Below, piece after piece: positions 8,893 through 17,201 of a stretch of 40,296 bases of DNA (the first letter of the stretch is position 1; every line of letters begins with the position of its first letter). Below the pieces are notes generated by a model. It was not told the origin of the DNA, searched no databases, and saw only the letters and a program-made list of their open reading frames with translations. Source of the stretch: Burkholderiales bacterium UBA4657 (GTDB lineage Bacteria > Pseudomonadota > Gammaproteobacteria > Burkholderiales > Burkholderiaceae_E). The stretch spans positions 347 through 40,642 of the forward strand of contig DHLX01000035.1 in assembly GCA_002405475.1 (NCBI GenBank). The letters run 5' to 3'. The position numbers were made by a program, and so were the translations under genes.

Positions 8893-8952
8893 GGGGTCAT
8901 AAATCTCTATGGCAGGATGGTTAACAGCATGTGATCAGACATTACTTGAGGG

Positions 8953-11127
8953 TTATCTGGCCGCAGAACTGGCCACCGCATCTGTGATAACACGTGGCGT
9001 CAGGAAAACCAGCAATTCGCGCCGATCGTTGGTGCGACGGTTGTTTTTGAACAAATTACCGACATAGGGAATGTCACCGAGTAACGGCACCTTGACATTG
9101 TCGCTCCGTTCAATTTGGGTGTAGATACCGCCGATTACGACGGTGCCGCCGTTATCGATCAATACCTGGGTATTAACGTTTTTGGTATTAATGGCCGGGC
9201 CTGCTCGGGTCTCGACGCCGCGACTGTCCTTATTAACATTGACCGTCAAAATAACATTACCCTCAGGGGTGATTTGCGGTGTCACATCGAGCTTGAGTAC
9301 CGCCTTGCGGAAGGAAATGCTGGTAGCACCGCTGCTGGTAGCCTGCTCGTATGGAATTTCCTCACCATCCTCAATGGTGGCTCGAACCTGGTCAGCTGTC
9401 ACCACGCGTGGGCTGGAGATGATGCGACCTCGACCATCTGCTTCCAGTGCCGTGATTTCAAGACCAACCACACGGCTCAGACTCGAATTGAACAATGTAA
9501 CGGCGAAGCCAGCCGCATTAAATCCACTCAAACCGGCAGCCGGCAAATTCACAAAATCACTGCCGCCTATCGAAAAATTTGATGAAGTGAAGGTCAATTG
9601 GTTGCCGGTACCGGTTGTACCCGATCCAGCACCCCCCGTACCTAATGTTGAGTTGGGGCCAGTGACAGAACCGTAAATGTTGCTTCCAACAACCTCCCTA
9701 GGATAACCTGTATTGCCTTTCAACCGTACCCCGAGGGAGCGGCCAAAGGTGTCGTCGGCCTCGACAATACGCGCCTCAATCAAAACCTGTCTCTGCGGTA
9801 TGTCAAGCGTGCGCAGGACGCGTCGGAATTCTTCCAGCTTAGATGGCACATCGCTGACAATTAACTGATTGGTACGACTGTCAGACACAACACTGCCGCG
9901 CTTGCTCAACAAGCGATTTTTTTCGTCCGACATAATCTTGAAAAGATCTGCAGCCTTAGTGTAGTTGACCTGAAAGTTTTCCGTTCGCAGTGGTTCTAAT
10001 TCGTTAATCTGTTGCTTGGCCTCCAACTCCAGTTTTTCTTTGGTCGCCAACTCATCCCTGGGCGCTATCCAGACCACATTACCATTCTTGCGCATGTCCA
10101 GGCCTTTGGATTGTAATACTATGTCAAGCGCCTGATCCCAGGGTACGTCTCTGAGGCGTAAAGTCAGACTGCCTCCTACCGATTCACTGGTAATGATATT
10201 GAGGTTGGTAAAGTCAGCGATGACTTGCAGAACCGATCTAACTTCAATGTTCTGAAAATTTAAAGACAGCTTTTCACCCTTGTAACCAGGACGCGAGCCC
10301 TGCGTCAATTTGTTCGGGTCTTCTTGCAGTGGTTTGACCTCGAGCACAAACTGGGTATCACTCTGATAGGCATTGTGTTCCCATAGTCCTTTAGGCTCTA
10401 TCACCATACGCACGCCGTTGCCCTGAACAAAGGTATTAACACTTTGTATTGGTGTGCCAAAGTCAGTTACATCGAGACGACGCCGCAGGTTGGGTGGTAG
10501 CGTGGTGTTGATGAAGTCAAGTACCAGAGACTGTCCCTGCTGGCGTATATCAACCCCGGTGGCTGGGCTGGAAAGATCGATGACCACCCGACCTTCACCC
10601 TCGCGACCGCGGCGAAAATCAATATCTTTGAGTTCCGTGCGCACCGTACCCGGTTCAGCAAAACGTACTGGTTGACTGCTAGTTGTCACTGCTACAGGAG
10701 CGCCAGGCGCATCAAGGGTAATGAGAACAGCATTACCTTCGATGGCGGTTGTATAAGGAACGCTGCGCTTAAGATTCAGCACCAGACGTGAACGCTGGCC
10801 AGCCTGAACTATGTTTAAGGATCTGAGTTCGCCCTGATTGACTTCAATCGCATTCTGCCCAGTACCATTACTGACACCCGGGAAGTCAAGCGCAATCCGC
10901 GCCGGGTTGCTTACGGCAAAAGCAGGTGGTACGGCAGCAGGGGCTGTTTTCATCTGCACCCGCACCACAAGCACGCTACCCGCCTGATTGGTCGTGATAC
11001 TTTCAATGGCGTTTTGCTGTTGCGCCATAGCAGCCGGCAGCACCAACAACGACATGACGAATAGTGCCGAGCGTGTAAGTAGCATTCGACCGCACTCCAG
11101 ATGGATCAGGGAAATAATGGTATTCAT
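8953..11127 (-). CDS. pilQ: Type IV pilus secretin
   Basis: The outer-membrane ring through which the type IV pilus emerges. The 724-residue protein has an N-terminal signal peptide (hydrophobic stretch ending PAAMA, about residue 35; an internal ATG at residue 15 would give a more compact signal), two AMIN domains (about 40-140 and 160-265) that bind peptidoglycan, a secretin/TonB N-terminal short domain (about 285-360), a secretin N1 domain and a C-terminal secretin barrel with VNTQVLIDNGGTVVIGGIY and VPLLGDIPYVGNLFK. A Gly/Ser/Thr-rich loop sits inside the secretin domain. Its ATG overlaps the pilP stop (ATGA). It is last in pilMNOPQ, followed by a strong terminator. Confidence 0.97.
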   Translation of the reverse strand: MNTIISLIHLECGRMLLTRSALFVMSLLVLPAAMAQQQNAIESITTNQAGSVLVVRVQMKTAPAAVPPAFAVSNPARIALDFPGVSNGTGQNAIEVNQGELRSLNIVQAGQRSRLVLNLKRSVPYTTAIEGNAVLITLDAPGAPVAVTTSSQPVRFAEPGTVRTELKDIDFRRGREGEGRVVIDLSSPATGVDIRQQGQSLVLDFINTTLPPNLRRRLDVTDFGTPIQSVNTFVQGNGVRMVIEPKGLWEHNAYQSDTQFVLEVKPLQEDPNKLTQGSRPGYKGEKLSLNFQNIEVRSVLQVIADFTNLNIITSESVGGSLTLRLRDVPWDQALDIVLQSKGLDMRKNGNVVWIAPRDELATKEKLELEAKQQINELEPLRTENFQVNYTKAADLFKIMSDEKNRLLSKRGSVVSDSRTNQLIVSDVPSKLEEFRRVLRTLDIPQRQVLIEARIVEADDTFGRSLGVRLKGNTGYPREVVGSNIYGSVTGPNSTLGTGGAGSGTTGTGNQLTFTSSNFSIGGSDFVNLPAAGLSGFNAAGFAVTLFNSSLSRVVGLEITALEADGRGRIISSPRVVTADQVRATIEDGEEIPYEQATSSGATSISFRKAVLKLDVTPQITPEGNVILTVNVNKDSRGVETRAGPAINTKNVNTQVLIDNGGTVVIGGIYTQIERSDNVKVPLLGDIPYVGNLFKNNRRTNDRRELLVFLTPRVITDAVASSAAR

Positions 11128-11660
11128 TTAGCGGTCTCCTGCAATTGCAAACTAGCAGTGCGCTCGACCCAGTCACCTGCGGCGTCCTGCACGGTTTCGT
11201 TAATAGTGATTTCGGTTTCAGTGATGTTGGTGATACGACCAAAATTCTGGCCGATATACTCACCCTGCCTTACCTGATATACCGTTCGATTGACTCGCAC
11301 CAGAGCAACTCGTTTGCCCCCCTGCACAATGGTTCCTACCATGGTAATGGTGTCAAGCGGAAAGGCTTCCATAGGATCACGACGACGGTCGGTATTGGGC
11401 TGATTACCCTTGTTTGCACTCGATTCCAGCTTCTGAAGTGCTATATCGAGCTTCTTGATATCAAACGGGTCAATCTGTGACTGCTGTTCATAGACGAACG
11501 GCTCGAACTTTCTCGGTGCTGGCAGGGGTTGTACTGTAGGACGCATATTTCTGCGTTCCTGATCCATCCAGTCACGCAGCTCTTCCTGCCCGGCTACGCC
11601 GCCACAACCCGACAAGGCTCCCAGAACCAGGCTCAGCGATAGACAAAATATCAATCTCAT
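11124..11660 (-). CDS. pilP: Type IV pilus inner-membrane lipoprotein
   Basis: PilP links the PilN-PilO inner-membrane complex to the secretin PilQ. The start at 11660 (MRLIFCLSLSL) gives a lipoprotein signal with lipobox LSGC, acylated Cys19; the longer open frame upstream overlaps pilO and only adds a basic, non-family extension. The proline-rich linker (about 40-60) leads to a beta-rich C-terminal domain containing the DPF motif, MVGTI, and the VRQGEYIGQNFGRI segment typical of PilP. It begins one base after the pilO stop and overlaps pilQ by 4 nt. Confidence 0.95.
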   Translation of the reverse strand: MRLIFCLSLSLVLGALSGCGGVAGQEELRDWMDQERRNMRPTVQPLPAPRKFEPFVYEQQSQIDPFDIKKLDIALQKLESSANKGNQPNTDRRRDPMEAFPLDTITMVGTIVQGGKRVALVRVNRTVYQVRQGEYIGQNFGRITNITETEITINETVQDAAGDWVERTASLQLQETAK

Positions 11661-11661
11661 C

Positions 11662-12312
11662 TTATTTTGTCCCTTTTTTGCCTTTTTCCGCCCTGGCGCT
11701 GCGCTGCGCCTCGACTTCAGCAGCATCCAGGTAACGGAAGGTGCGCGCTTCTGCCACCAGGGTCTGGCGGTTATTGTTGCTGGTAATTTTCAGGTTATTC
11801 AAAGTTACGATACGCGGCAGATTGGCAATATCGGAAACAAAGGCACCAATCTCGTGATAGCTCCCAACCACCCTGATTTCGATAGGTAATTCGGCATAGT
11901 ATTCCTTGACACTTGCCGCTCCAGGCTTGAATAACTCGAATTGCAAGCCGCGCCCAAGACCGGCTGTGTTGATGTCAGACAGTAAGGCATCCATTTCGGC
12001 CTTGCTGGGTAGCTGTTTTTCCAGCGCCTGAACGTAGGTGGAGACTTCTTCTTTCTGTTTTTTCAGAATATCAAGATTAATGGCCTGCCTGAGCTTGCTT
12101 TGATACTGCTCTTTGAGTTTCAACTCTTCGGCGCGATCGGCCTCCAGGGCCTGGATTTGTCCGGTCCAGTAAAAATACCAGCCCGCCAGAATAATGGCTG
12201 CAAACAAGCCTAGCACGGCTGACACTCTGGGGATAAGCGGCCAGGACCCGGGATCCCTGGTGTTCACCCCCCGAAACTGGCGGCCTAGCTGGCTTAAATC
12301 AATATTTTTCAT
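11662..12312 (-). CDS. pilO: Type IV pilus alignment-complex protein PilO
   Basis: A 216-residue bitopic inner-membrane protein that dimerises with PilN and helps align the pilus machine. It has a short cytoplasmic N-terminus, one membrane segment (about 29-49), a charged coiled-coil region (about 55-105) and a ferredoxin-like periplasmic domain with LPIEIRVVGSYHEIGAFVSD, which is the conserved PilO signature. The C-terminal tail is Lys/Glu-rich. It lies 12 bp behind pilN and 1 bp ahead of the pilP start. Confidence 0.95.
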   Translation of the reverse strand: MKNIDLSQLGRQFRGVNTRDPGSWPLIPRVSAVLGLFAAIILAGWYFYWTGQIQALEADRAEELKLKEQYQSKLRQAINLDILKKQKEEVSTYVQALEKQLPSKAEMDALLSDINTAGLGRGLQFELFKPGAASVKEYYAELPIEIRVVGSYHEIGAFVSDIANLPRIVTLNNLKITSNNNRQTLVAEARTFRYLDAAEVEAQRSARAEKGKKGTK

Positions 12313-12324
12313 GTCTAGTCTGCC

Positions 12325-12945
12325 CTATTTTTTCTTGGCGTCAGTCCCCGCCTTACCTGATTTTGCAGCCAGGGCATCCGTCTCCTGACCTGGGCGTCTG
12401 ATCAGCAGATCAAGGGAAAAATCAAAAACTCGGGTGCCGCGTCCGGTTTGCTGACCCGCCTTGATTTCAATCAGATTGGGTCTGGTCAGCCAGACCGACG
12501 AGGTCGATAAATTACGCAGATATTCCGAAATGCGCTCGTTAGACTGACCAACTCCCGTCACCACGACTTTCGTTCCATCCTGGGTCACTGTTCGCAGATA
12601 GATACCTTCAGGTGTAAAGCGCACCAGCTCATCAAGCAGATGTACAGGCTGATTGCGATCACTCTGCAGACCCTCCACGGCAGTCTGGCGAGCACGCAGA
12701 CTGTCAATTTCACGTCTAAGATCCGATACCTCGGCAATTTGTTTGTCAATGCGTTTGTTTTCTTCGACGATAAACTGATTACGCTGTTTTTGTTGTTCGA
12801 TCAGAAACTCATAACCCATACCACCAACAAAGACGACACCCGAAGCCAAAATGGCCGAAAGTACGAGCAGCCCAATAAACGAGCGGCGCCGCTGTTCGCG
12901 CCGCATGGCGCGATGCGCCAGCAGGTTAATGGCGATGGTTGTCAT
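12325..12945 (-). CDS. pilN: Type IV pilus alignment-complex protein PilN
   Basis: PilN carries the conserved short cytoplasmic INLL motif (residues 6-9) that docks into the actin-like PilM, then a basic stretch, one membrane segment (about 23-46), a coiled coil (about 50-95) and a periplasmic domain resembling PilO. The length of 206 residues is normal. The tail is Ala/Lys-rich. The ATG overlaps the pilM stop (ATGA), consistent with coupled synthesis of the two interacting partners. Confidence 0.95.
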   Translation of the reverse strand: MTTIAINLLAHRAMRREQRRRSFIGLLVLSAILASGVVFVGGMGYEFLIEQQKQRNQFIVEENKRIDKQIAEVSDLRREIDSLRARQTAVEGLQSDRNQPVHLLDELVRFTPEGIYLRTVTQDGTKVVVTGVGQSNERISEYLRNLSTSSVWLTRPNLIEIKAGQQTGRGTRVFDFSLDLLIRRPGQETDALAAKSGKAGTDAKKK

Positions 12946-14021
12946 GCTTCAAACCTCCGCATCGCGAGACCGGCACCCGTCAGCAGTCCGGGCGCGTCAA
13001 TAGCTAGCTGTTTTTCACGAATTGAAGAACCAAGGGCCATACCTTTGAACGGATTGATGACACTAGTCTGAACTTGGGTGCGATTAGCCGCCGCATCGGC
13101 CAAACCTTCCAGCACCGCCGAACCACCGGCCAATAGAATGGTATCGACCTTGCCGTAGGGTGTAGAGGTGAAAAAGAATTGTAATCCGCGCACTATTTCA
13201 GAGATAGCGTTTTCAACAAATGGCTGGAGTAAATCACGCTGATAATTATCCGGCAGGTCGCCCGATCTTTTTCTGGCATCGGCCTCTTCGAAGGTCATGC
13301 CATAGCTGCGGGCTATGTCCTGAGTCAGCTGCGCGCCACCGAACGGCTGTTCCCGTACATAGACATTCTGGGCATTAAGAAACACCGACAAATTAGTCGT
13401 ATTAGCGCCAATATTAAACACTGCTATCAGTTTATCCTGACCCTGGCTGGGCATCTGTTGAGCCAATCGATCAATGACAGATCGAACTGCGTAAGAATCA
13501 ACATCCATGACCATGGGCTTCAAGCCGGCAGCCTCGGCCAATGCAACACGATCCTCAACCTTGTCCCAGCGCGAAGCGGCAATCAGCACCTCTACATCAT
13601 CCGGGCTTGTAGCAGACGGGCCGAGTACCTGAAAATCCAGACTGACTTCATCCAGGGCGAAAGGAATGTACTGACTGGCCTCGGACTCAACCTGGGTTTC
13701 GTATTCATCCTCAGTCAGCCCGGCCGGCAGAAAAATGCGCTTGGTAATAACCTGCGCCGAGGGCATGGCCAAAGCAACATTCTTGTTACGGGAACCCAAT
13801 TTCTTGACCGCACGCGACACCACTTCGGACGCCGAGTCCATATTGTCGATATTGCCATCGACCATGACCCCCTTGGGTAGTGGCTCAATAGCGTATTTTT
13901 CCAGGCGGAAATTTTTGCCGCTTTCAGTCAGCTCGACTAGCTTGATGCTGCCCGAGCTGATGTCCAGCCCCAGCAAAGGCTGACTTTTACGCGACAGCAA
14001 GGATTTGAAGTCTAACGCCAC
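12942..14021 (-). CDS. pilM: Type IV pilus actin-like ATPase fold protein PilM
   Basis: A cytoplasmic actin/FtsA-like protein that binds the PilN N-terminus. The 359-residue protein begins with the phosphate-binding LLGLDISSGSIKLVEL block (16-31 region), has the second nucleotide-binding segment FNIGANTTNLSVF and the LLAGGSAVLEGL motif near the C-terminus. It starts with GTG, supported by a GAGGA ribosome-binding site (14028-14032) 6 nt upstream. It is the first gene of pilMNOPQ and diverges from ponA across a 320-bp gap, a widespread arrangement in proteobacteria. Confidence 0.96.
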   Translation of the reverse strand: MALDFKSLLSRKSQPLLGLDISSGSIKLVELTESGKNFRLEKYAIEPLPKGVMVDGNIDNMDSASEVVSRAVKKLGSRNKNVALAMPSAQVITKRIFLPAGLTEDEYETQVESEASQYIPFALDEVSLDFQVLGPSATSPDDVEVLIAASRWDKVEDRVALAEAAGLKPMVMDVDSYAVRSVIDRLAQQMPSQGQDKLIAVFNIGANTTNLSVFLNAQNVYVREQPFGGAQLTQDIARSYGMTFEEADARKRSGDLPDNYQRDLLQPFVENAISEIVRGLQFFFTSTPYGKVDTILLAGGSAVLEGLADAAANRTQVQTSVINPFKGMALGSSIREKQLAIDAPGLLTGAGLAMRRFEA

Positions 14022-14341
14022 GCTCGTTCCTCACTCTGGAAGGTGGCCACCGCGTTCACTAATTTCCGGCATTCAAAAGCCAGATTCATGGCGCGGCAGT
14101 ATTTAAAAAGTTATTACAAAATCGGCACTTACATACAGAAACCGAGAAACTACATCAAATCCTAGCAATAAGCCAGCATCAAGGTAAAGTATTTTTAATG
14201 GGTCGTCTTGCGATGCCGTTGCCGCAAACAGACGCATCCCGGTCTGCTTCTGCAAATTTTTAAGGAAAACACCCCCAAAAATTGCAAATTTAACATTTAT
14301 CCTGCTCTGCGAATCCTTGATCAATTGAGTACACTCGCACC
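14022..14341. promoter_or_regulatory. Divergent pilM / ponA intergenic region
   Basis: 320 bp without a convincing gene. It must carry promoters for both directions. For pilM a possible sigma-70 promoter on the minus strand reads TTGATC (14319-14324), a 17-nt spacer, then GATAAA (14296-14301), which would leave a leader of about 270 nt. Within that leader, 14226-14249 folds on the minus strand as an 8-bp stem with one G-U pair and an 8-nt loop. I see no convincing ponA promoter on the plus strand. The small open frame 14103-14324 on the minus strand resembles nothing known and is ignored. Confidence 0.45.
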
Positions 14342-16681
14342 ATGACGCTGAACTCTTTCAAACAACGCCTTCATTCCTGGCAACCCCAGTCCTGGCCACG
14401 TTATGCCCGCTGGATTTTTTATCTGTTCGGACTGGGACTGGCAGGTATTGTGCTCGCCGCCCTGGGCCTGAGCTTTGCCCTGGCCGTCGCCTGGCCACGT
14501 CTGCCCTCGATTGACGCGCTCACCGACTACCGACCCAAGCTGCCGTTGCGGGTATTTACTGCCGATGGCGTGCTGATTGGCGAATTCGGCGAGGAACGGC
14601 GCAGCATCACGCGTATTGAGGAATTTCCAGATCATCTGAAACAGGCGATTCTGGCCGCCGAAGACGACAATTTTTATCGCCATAAGGGTATTGACTACGT
14701 CGGTATTACCCGTGCCGCTTTTGCTAACCTGAGCGCCGGCAGTGCGCGCCAGGGTGCTTCAACCATTACGCAACAAGTAGCACGTAATTTCTTTTTATCG
14801 AGCGAACGTACACTGACCCGAAAAATATACGAAATGCTGCTGGCTTTCAAGATTGAGGCCAATATGAGCAAAGACCAGATTCTTGAGGTCTACATGAATC
14901 AGATATTTCTCGGCCAGCGTGCTTATGGCTTTACCCAGGCGGCTCAAGCGTACTATGGTAAGGCAGTGAAGGATCTGAGCATCGCCGAGGCTGCAATGCT
15001 GGCCGGACTGCCCAAGTCGCCTTCGGGTATCAACCCGGTGAGCAACCCCAAGCGAGCCGCCATTCGTCAGCAATATGTATTAAGACGCATGAAGGAACTC
15101 GACTTCATTACGGCTGAACAATTCGCTGTCGCGGTCAAAGAGCCACTAAAACTGCGCCCACGCCATAGCGAATCGCAGATTCACGCCGAATATGTTGCCG
15201 AAATGGCGCGTCAAATTGCCGTCGAAACCTGGAATGATGAGGCCTATACGCGTGGTCTGAATATTTATACCACCCTGATCAGCGCGCATCAGAATGCGGC
15301 TTATGCCGCTGTTCGCCGCGGCATTTTGGATTATGAACGCCGTCATGGCTACCGTGGCCCCGAAGCTTTTGTCGAGTTACCTGCCAAGCCAGACGATGAC
15401 TGGCTCGATTCGGTAGTGGACAAATTTCCGGATTCGGACAATCTGCTGACCGCGGTGGTACTGGAAGCGCAGCCCAAGCGGGTGCGTGTGGCTCGTCCGG
15501 GAGAACGCATAGAGGTGGGTGAGAGCGGCCTGAAATTTGTTGCCTCGGCCTTGTCTGCTAATGCCCAACCGGCACGTCGACTGCGCCCTGGCGCGGTGGT
15601 ACGTATCACACGTAACGACAAGAATGAGTGGGAGATCATTCAGGTACCCCAGGTTGAAACTGCTTTCGTCGCCATGAGTTCGCTTGATGGCGCGGTGCGC
15701 GCGCTGGTGGGTGGCTTTGATTTCGACCGGAACAAATTCAATCATGTGACACAAGCCTGGCGTCAACCGGGGTCGAGTTTCAAACCCTTTATTTATTCGG
15801 CCGCACTGGAAAAAGGCTTTACCCCCAGTACCATGATCAATGATGCGCCGCTGTTTTTCGATGCCGCCCAAACCGGCGGCCAGCCCTGGGAACCGAAAAA
15901 TTACGACGGCAACTTTGATGGGCCGATGTCGATGCGTACGGCCCTGACCAAATCAAAAAATCTGGTGTCGGTACGCATTCTGCAAAGTGTCGGTCCGCAA
16001 TACGCCCAGGATTTCGTCACGCGCTTTGGATTTGATGCCGATAAGCACCCGCCTTACCTGACGATGGCTCTGGGCGCAGGCTCGGCCACACCGTGGCAGA
16101 TGGCCTCAGCTTATAGTATTTTCGCTAACGGCGGCTACCGGGTGCAACCTTACTTTATTACCAAAATTACTGATAGCCAGGGCCGGGTATTGGCACAGGC
16201 CAGCCCGACCTTGGCCGGTGACGAAAGTCTGCGGGTTCTGGACGAACGCAATGTCTTTCTGATGGACAGCATCATGAAGGATGTCACCCGCTTTGGTACC
16301 GCAGCTCGCGCTGCCAGCCTGAAACGTACCGACCTGGCCGGCAAAACCGGCACCACCAACGATGCGGTCGATGCCTGGTTTGCCGGTTACAACCCGGCTC
16401 TGGTCGCGGTGGCCTGGGTCGGCTATGACCAACCCAAAAACCTGGGGCCACGCGAAACTGGGGGTGCCGCAGCGCTGCCGATCTGGATCGGTTATATGAA
16501 CAAGGCTTTGTCAGGAGTACCGAACATTCAGCGCCCGGTGCCCGAAGGCGTGGTGAGCCTAGGGGGCGAGTTCTATTACACCGAAAATCAGCCAGGTCAG
16601 GGTATCACTTCGTTAGGTGGCTCGGAAGCACCTGGTGAGAACCCGAAAAAAGCCGAGGAAATTAAAAACGAATTGTTTTAA
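14342..16681 (+). CDS. mrcA: Bifunctional penicillin-binding protein 1A
   Basis: A class A PBP (also named ponA) that polymerises and cross-links peptidoglycan at the inner membrane. The 779-residue protein has a membrane anchor (about 24-50), a GT51 glycosyltransferase domain with catalytic Glu107 in AAEDDNFYRH, GASTITQQVARNF and KDQILEVYMNQIFLG, then a transpeptidase domain with the SxxK nucleophile Ser478 (SSFK, 478-481), SKN at 538-540 and KTGT from Lys668. The ribosome-binding site is weak, but this ATG gives the normal short cytoplasmic N-terminus. Its last 4 bases overlap tail-to-tail with cyaY. Confidence 0.97.
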   Translation: MTLNSFKQRLHSWQPQSWPRYARWIFYLFGLGLAGIVLAALGLSFALAVAWPRLPSIDALTDYRPKLPLRVFTADGVLIGEFGEERRSITRIEEFPDHLKQAILAAEDDNFYRHKGIDYVGITRAAFANLSAGSARQGASTITQQVARNFFLSSERTLTRKIYEMLLAFKIEANMSKDQILEVYMNQIFLGQRAYGFTQAAQAYYGKAVKDLSIAEAAMLAGLPKSPSGINPVSNPKRAAIRQQYVLRRMKELDFITAEQFAVAVKEPLKLRPRHSESQIHAEYVAEMARQIAVETWNDEAYTRGLNIYTTLISAHQNAAYAAVRRGILDYERRHGYRGPEAFVELPAKPDDDWLDSVVDKFPDSDNLLTAVVLEAQPKRVRVARPGERIEVGESGLKFVASALSANAQPARRLRPGAVVRITRNDKNEWEIIQVPQVETAFVAMSSLDGAVRALVGGFDFDRNKFNHVTQAWRQPGSSFKPFIYSAALEKGFTPSTMINDAPLFFDAAQTGGQPWEPKNYDGNFDGPMSMRTALTKSKNLVSVRILQSVGPQYAQDFVTRFGFDADKHPPYLTMALGAGSATPWQMASAYSIFANGGYRVQPYFITKITDSQGRVLAQASPTLAGDESLRVLDERNVFLMDSIMKDVTRFGTAARAASLKRTDLAGKTGTTNDAVDAWFAGYNPALVAVAWVGYDQPKNLGPRETGGAAALPIWIGYMNKALSGVPNIQRPVPEGVVSLGGEFYYTENQPGQGITSLGGSEAPGENPKKAEEIKNELF

Positions 16682-16995
16682 AGCCGTACTGTTGCACCCG
16701 TCTGTTGCGACAGGCAGCGCGCCAGCAATTGAAACAGTTCCTCGCCGCTTTTGCTGTCGTGCCAGGCTTGCCCGACGAGCCTGAAATGAAAACCACCCGC
16801 CTTGGCAGCCAGCCATATTTCCTGCATGGCTTCCTGGCTGTTAATGATGATTTTGCTGCCATTCTCACACGTCAGCGTGAGTACGTTGCCACTACGCTCG
16901 CTGTCAATATCGAGTTCGTCGGCCAAATTTTCCACCGCCCGTTCAATGGATTGCAAGGTGGTTTCGGCCTGAGCCAGAAATTCGCTGGGCGACAT
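16678..16995 (-). CDS. cyaY: Frataxin-like iron donor protein CyaY
   Basis: Bacterial frataxin homologue, 105 residues, involved in iron handling for Fe-S cluster assembly with IscS. It has the acidic first helix (Glu/Asp-rich, residues about 19-34), the central strand GNVLTLTCENGSKIIIN (37-53) and the QEIWLAAK...FHF segment that are diagnostic for the family. It converges with ponA (4-nt overlap of stops) and diverges from lptM-lysA across only 14 bp, so its promoter must lie inside the lptM/lysA 5' coding region. This cyaY-lysA divergence is common in proteobacteria. Confidence 0.95.
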   Translation of the reverse strand: MSPSEFLAQAETTLQSIERAVENLADELDIDSERSGNVLTLTCENGSKIIINSQEAMQEIWLAAKAGGFHFRLVGQAWHDSKSGEELFQLLARCLSQQTGATVRL

Positions 16996-17009
16996 GGTAT
17001 TCTCGTCTC

Positions 17010-17201
17010 ATGATGCTAAAACCTGATTTTATGCCAAGAAAATGGCGACTGCTCACCGCCGTGCTGGGTTGCCTGATTGTGTCGGCTTGCGGCCAAAAGG
17101 GCCCCCTGTATTTGCCGGGCCCACCGCAGCCTCCTAGCAGCCCGCGCCCGGCCGATATGCCGGCACCAGCCTCACCCCAACAAGCCACTGAAAAAAAATG
17201 A
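17010..17201 (+). CDS. lptM: LPS translocon maturation lipoprotein LptM (YifL-like)
   Basis: A 63-residue lipoprotein. After a hydrophobic signal, the lipobox VSAC gives acylated Cys27 and the mature start CGQKGPLYLP, which is the family signature. LptM in Escherichia coli assists oxidative maturation of LptD at the outer membrane. The remainder is Pro/Ala-rich and disordered. Three ATG codons (17010, 17013, 17031) could start it; 17031 gives the most compact signal peptide, and none has a strong ribosome-binding site. Its stop overlaps the lysA ATG (ATGA). The gene often sits before lysA or dapF and was long called a hypothetical lipoprotein. Confidence 0.88.
   Translation: MMLKPDFMPRKWRLLTAVLGCLIVSACGQKGPLYLPGPPQPPSSPRPADMPAPASPQQATEKK

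Noticed and set aside
14226..14249. Intrinsic terminator in the ponA direction
   Set aside because: On the plus strand the stem contains an A-C mismatch and is not followed directly by a T-run; it pairs fully only on the minus strand.
14103..14324. 73-codon minus-strand frame in the pilM-ponA gap
   Set aside because: No ribosome-binding site, no recognisable motif, AT-biased; more likely regulatory DNA. I cannot exclude a small peptide.
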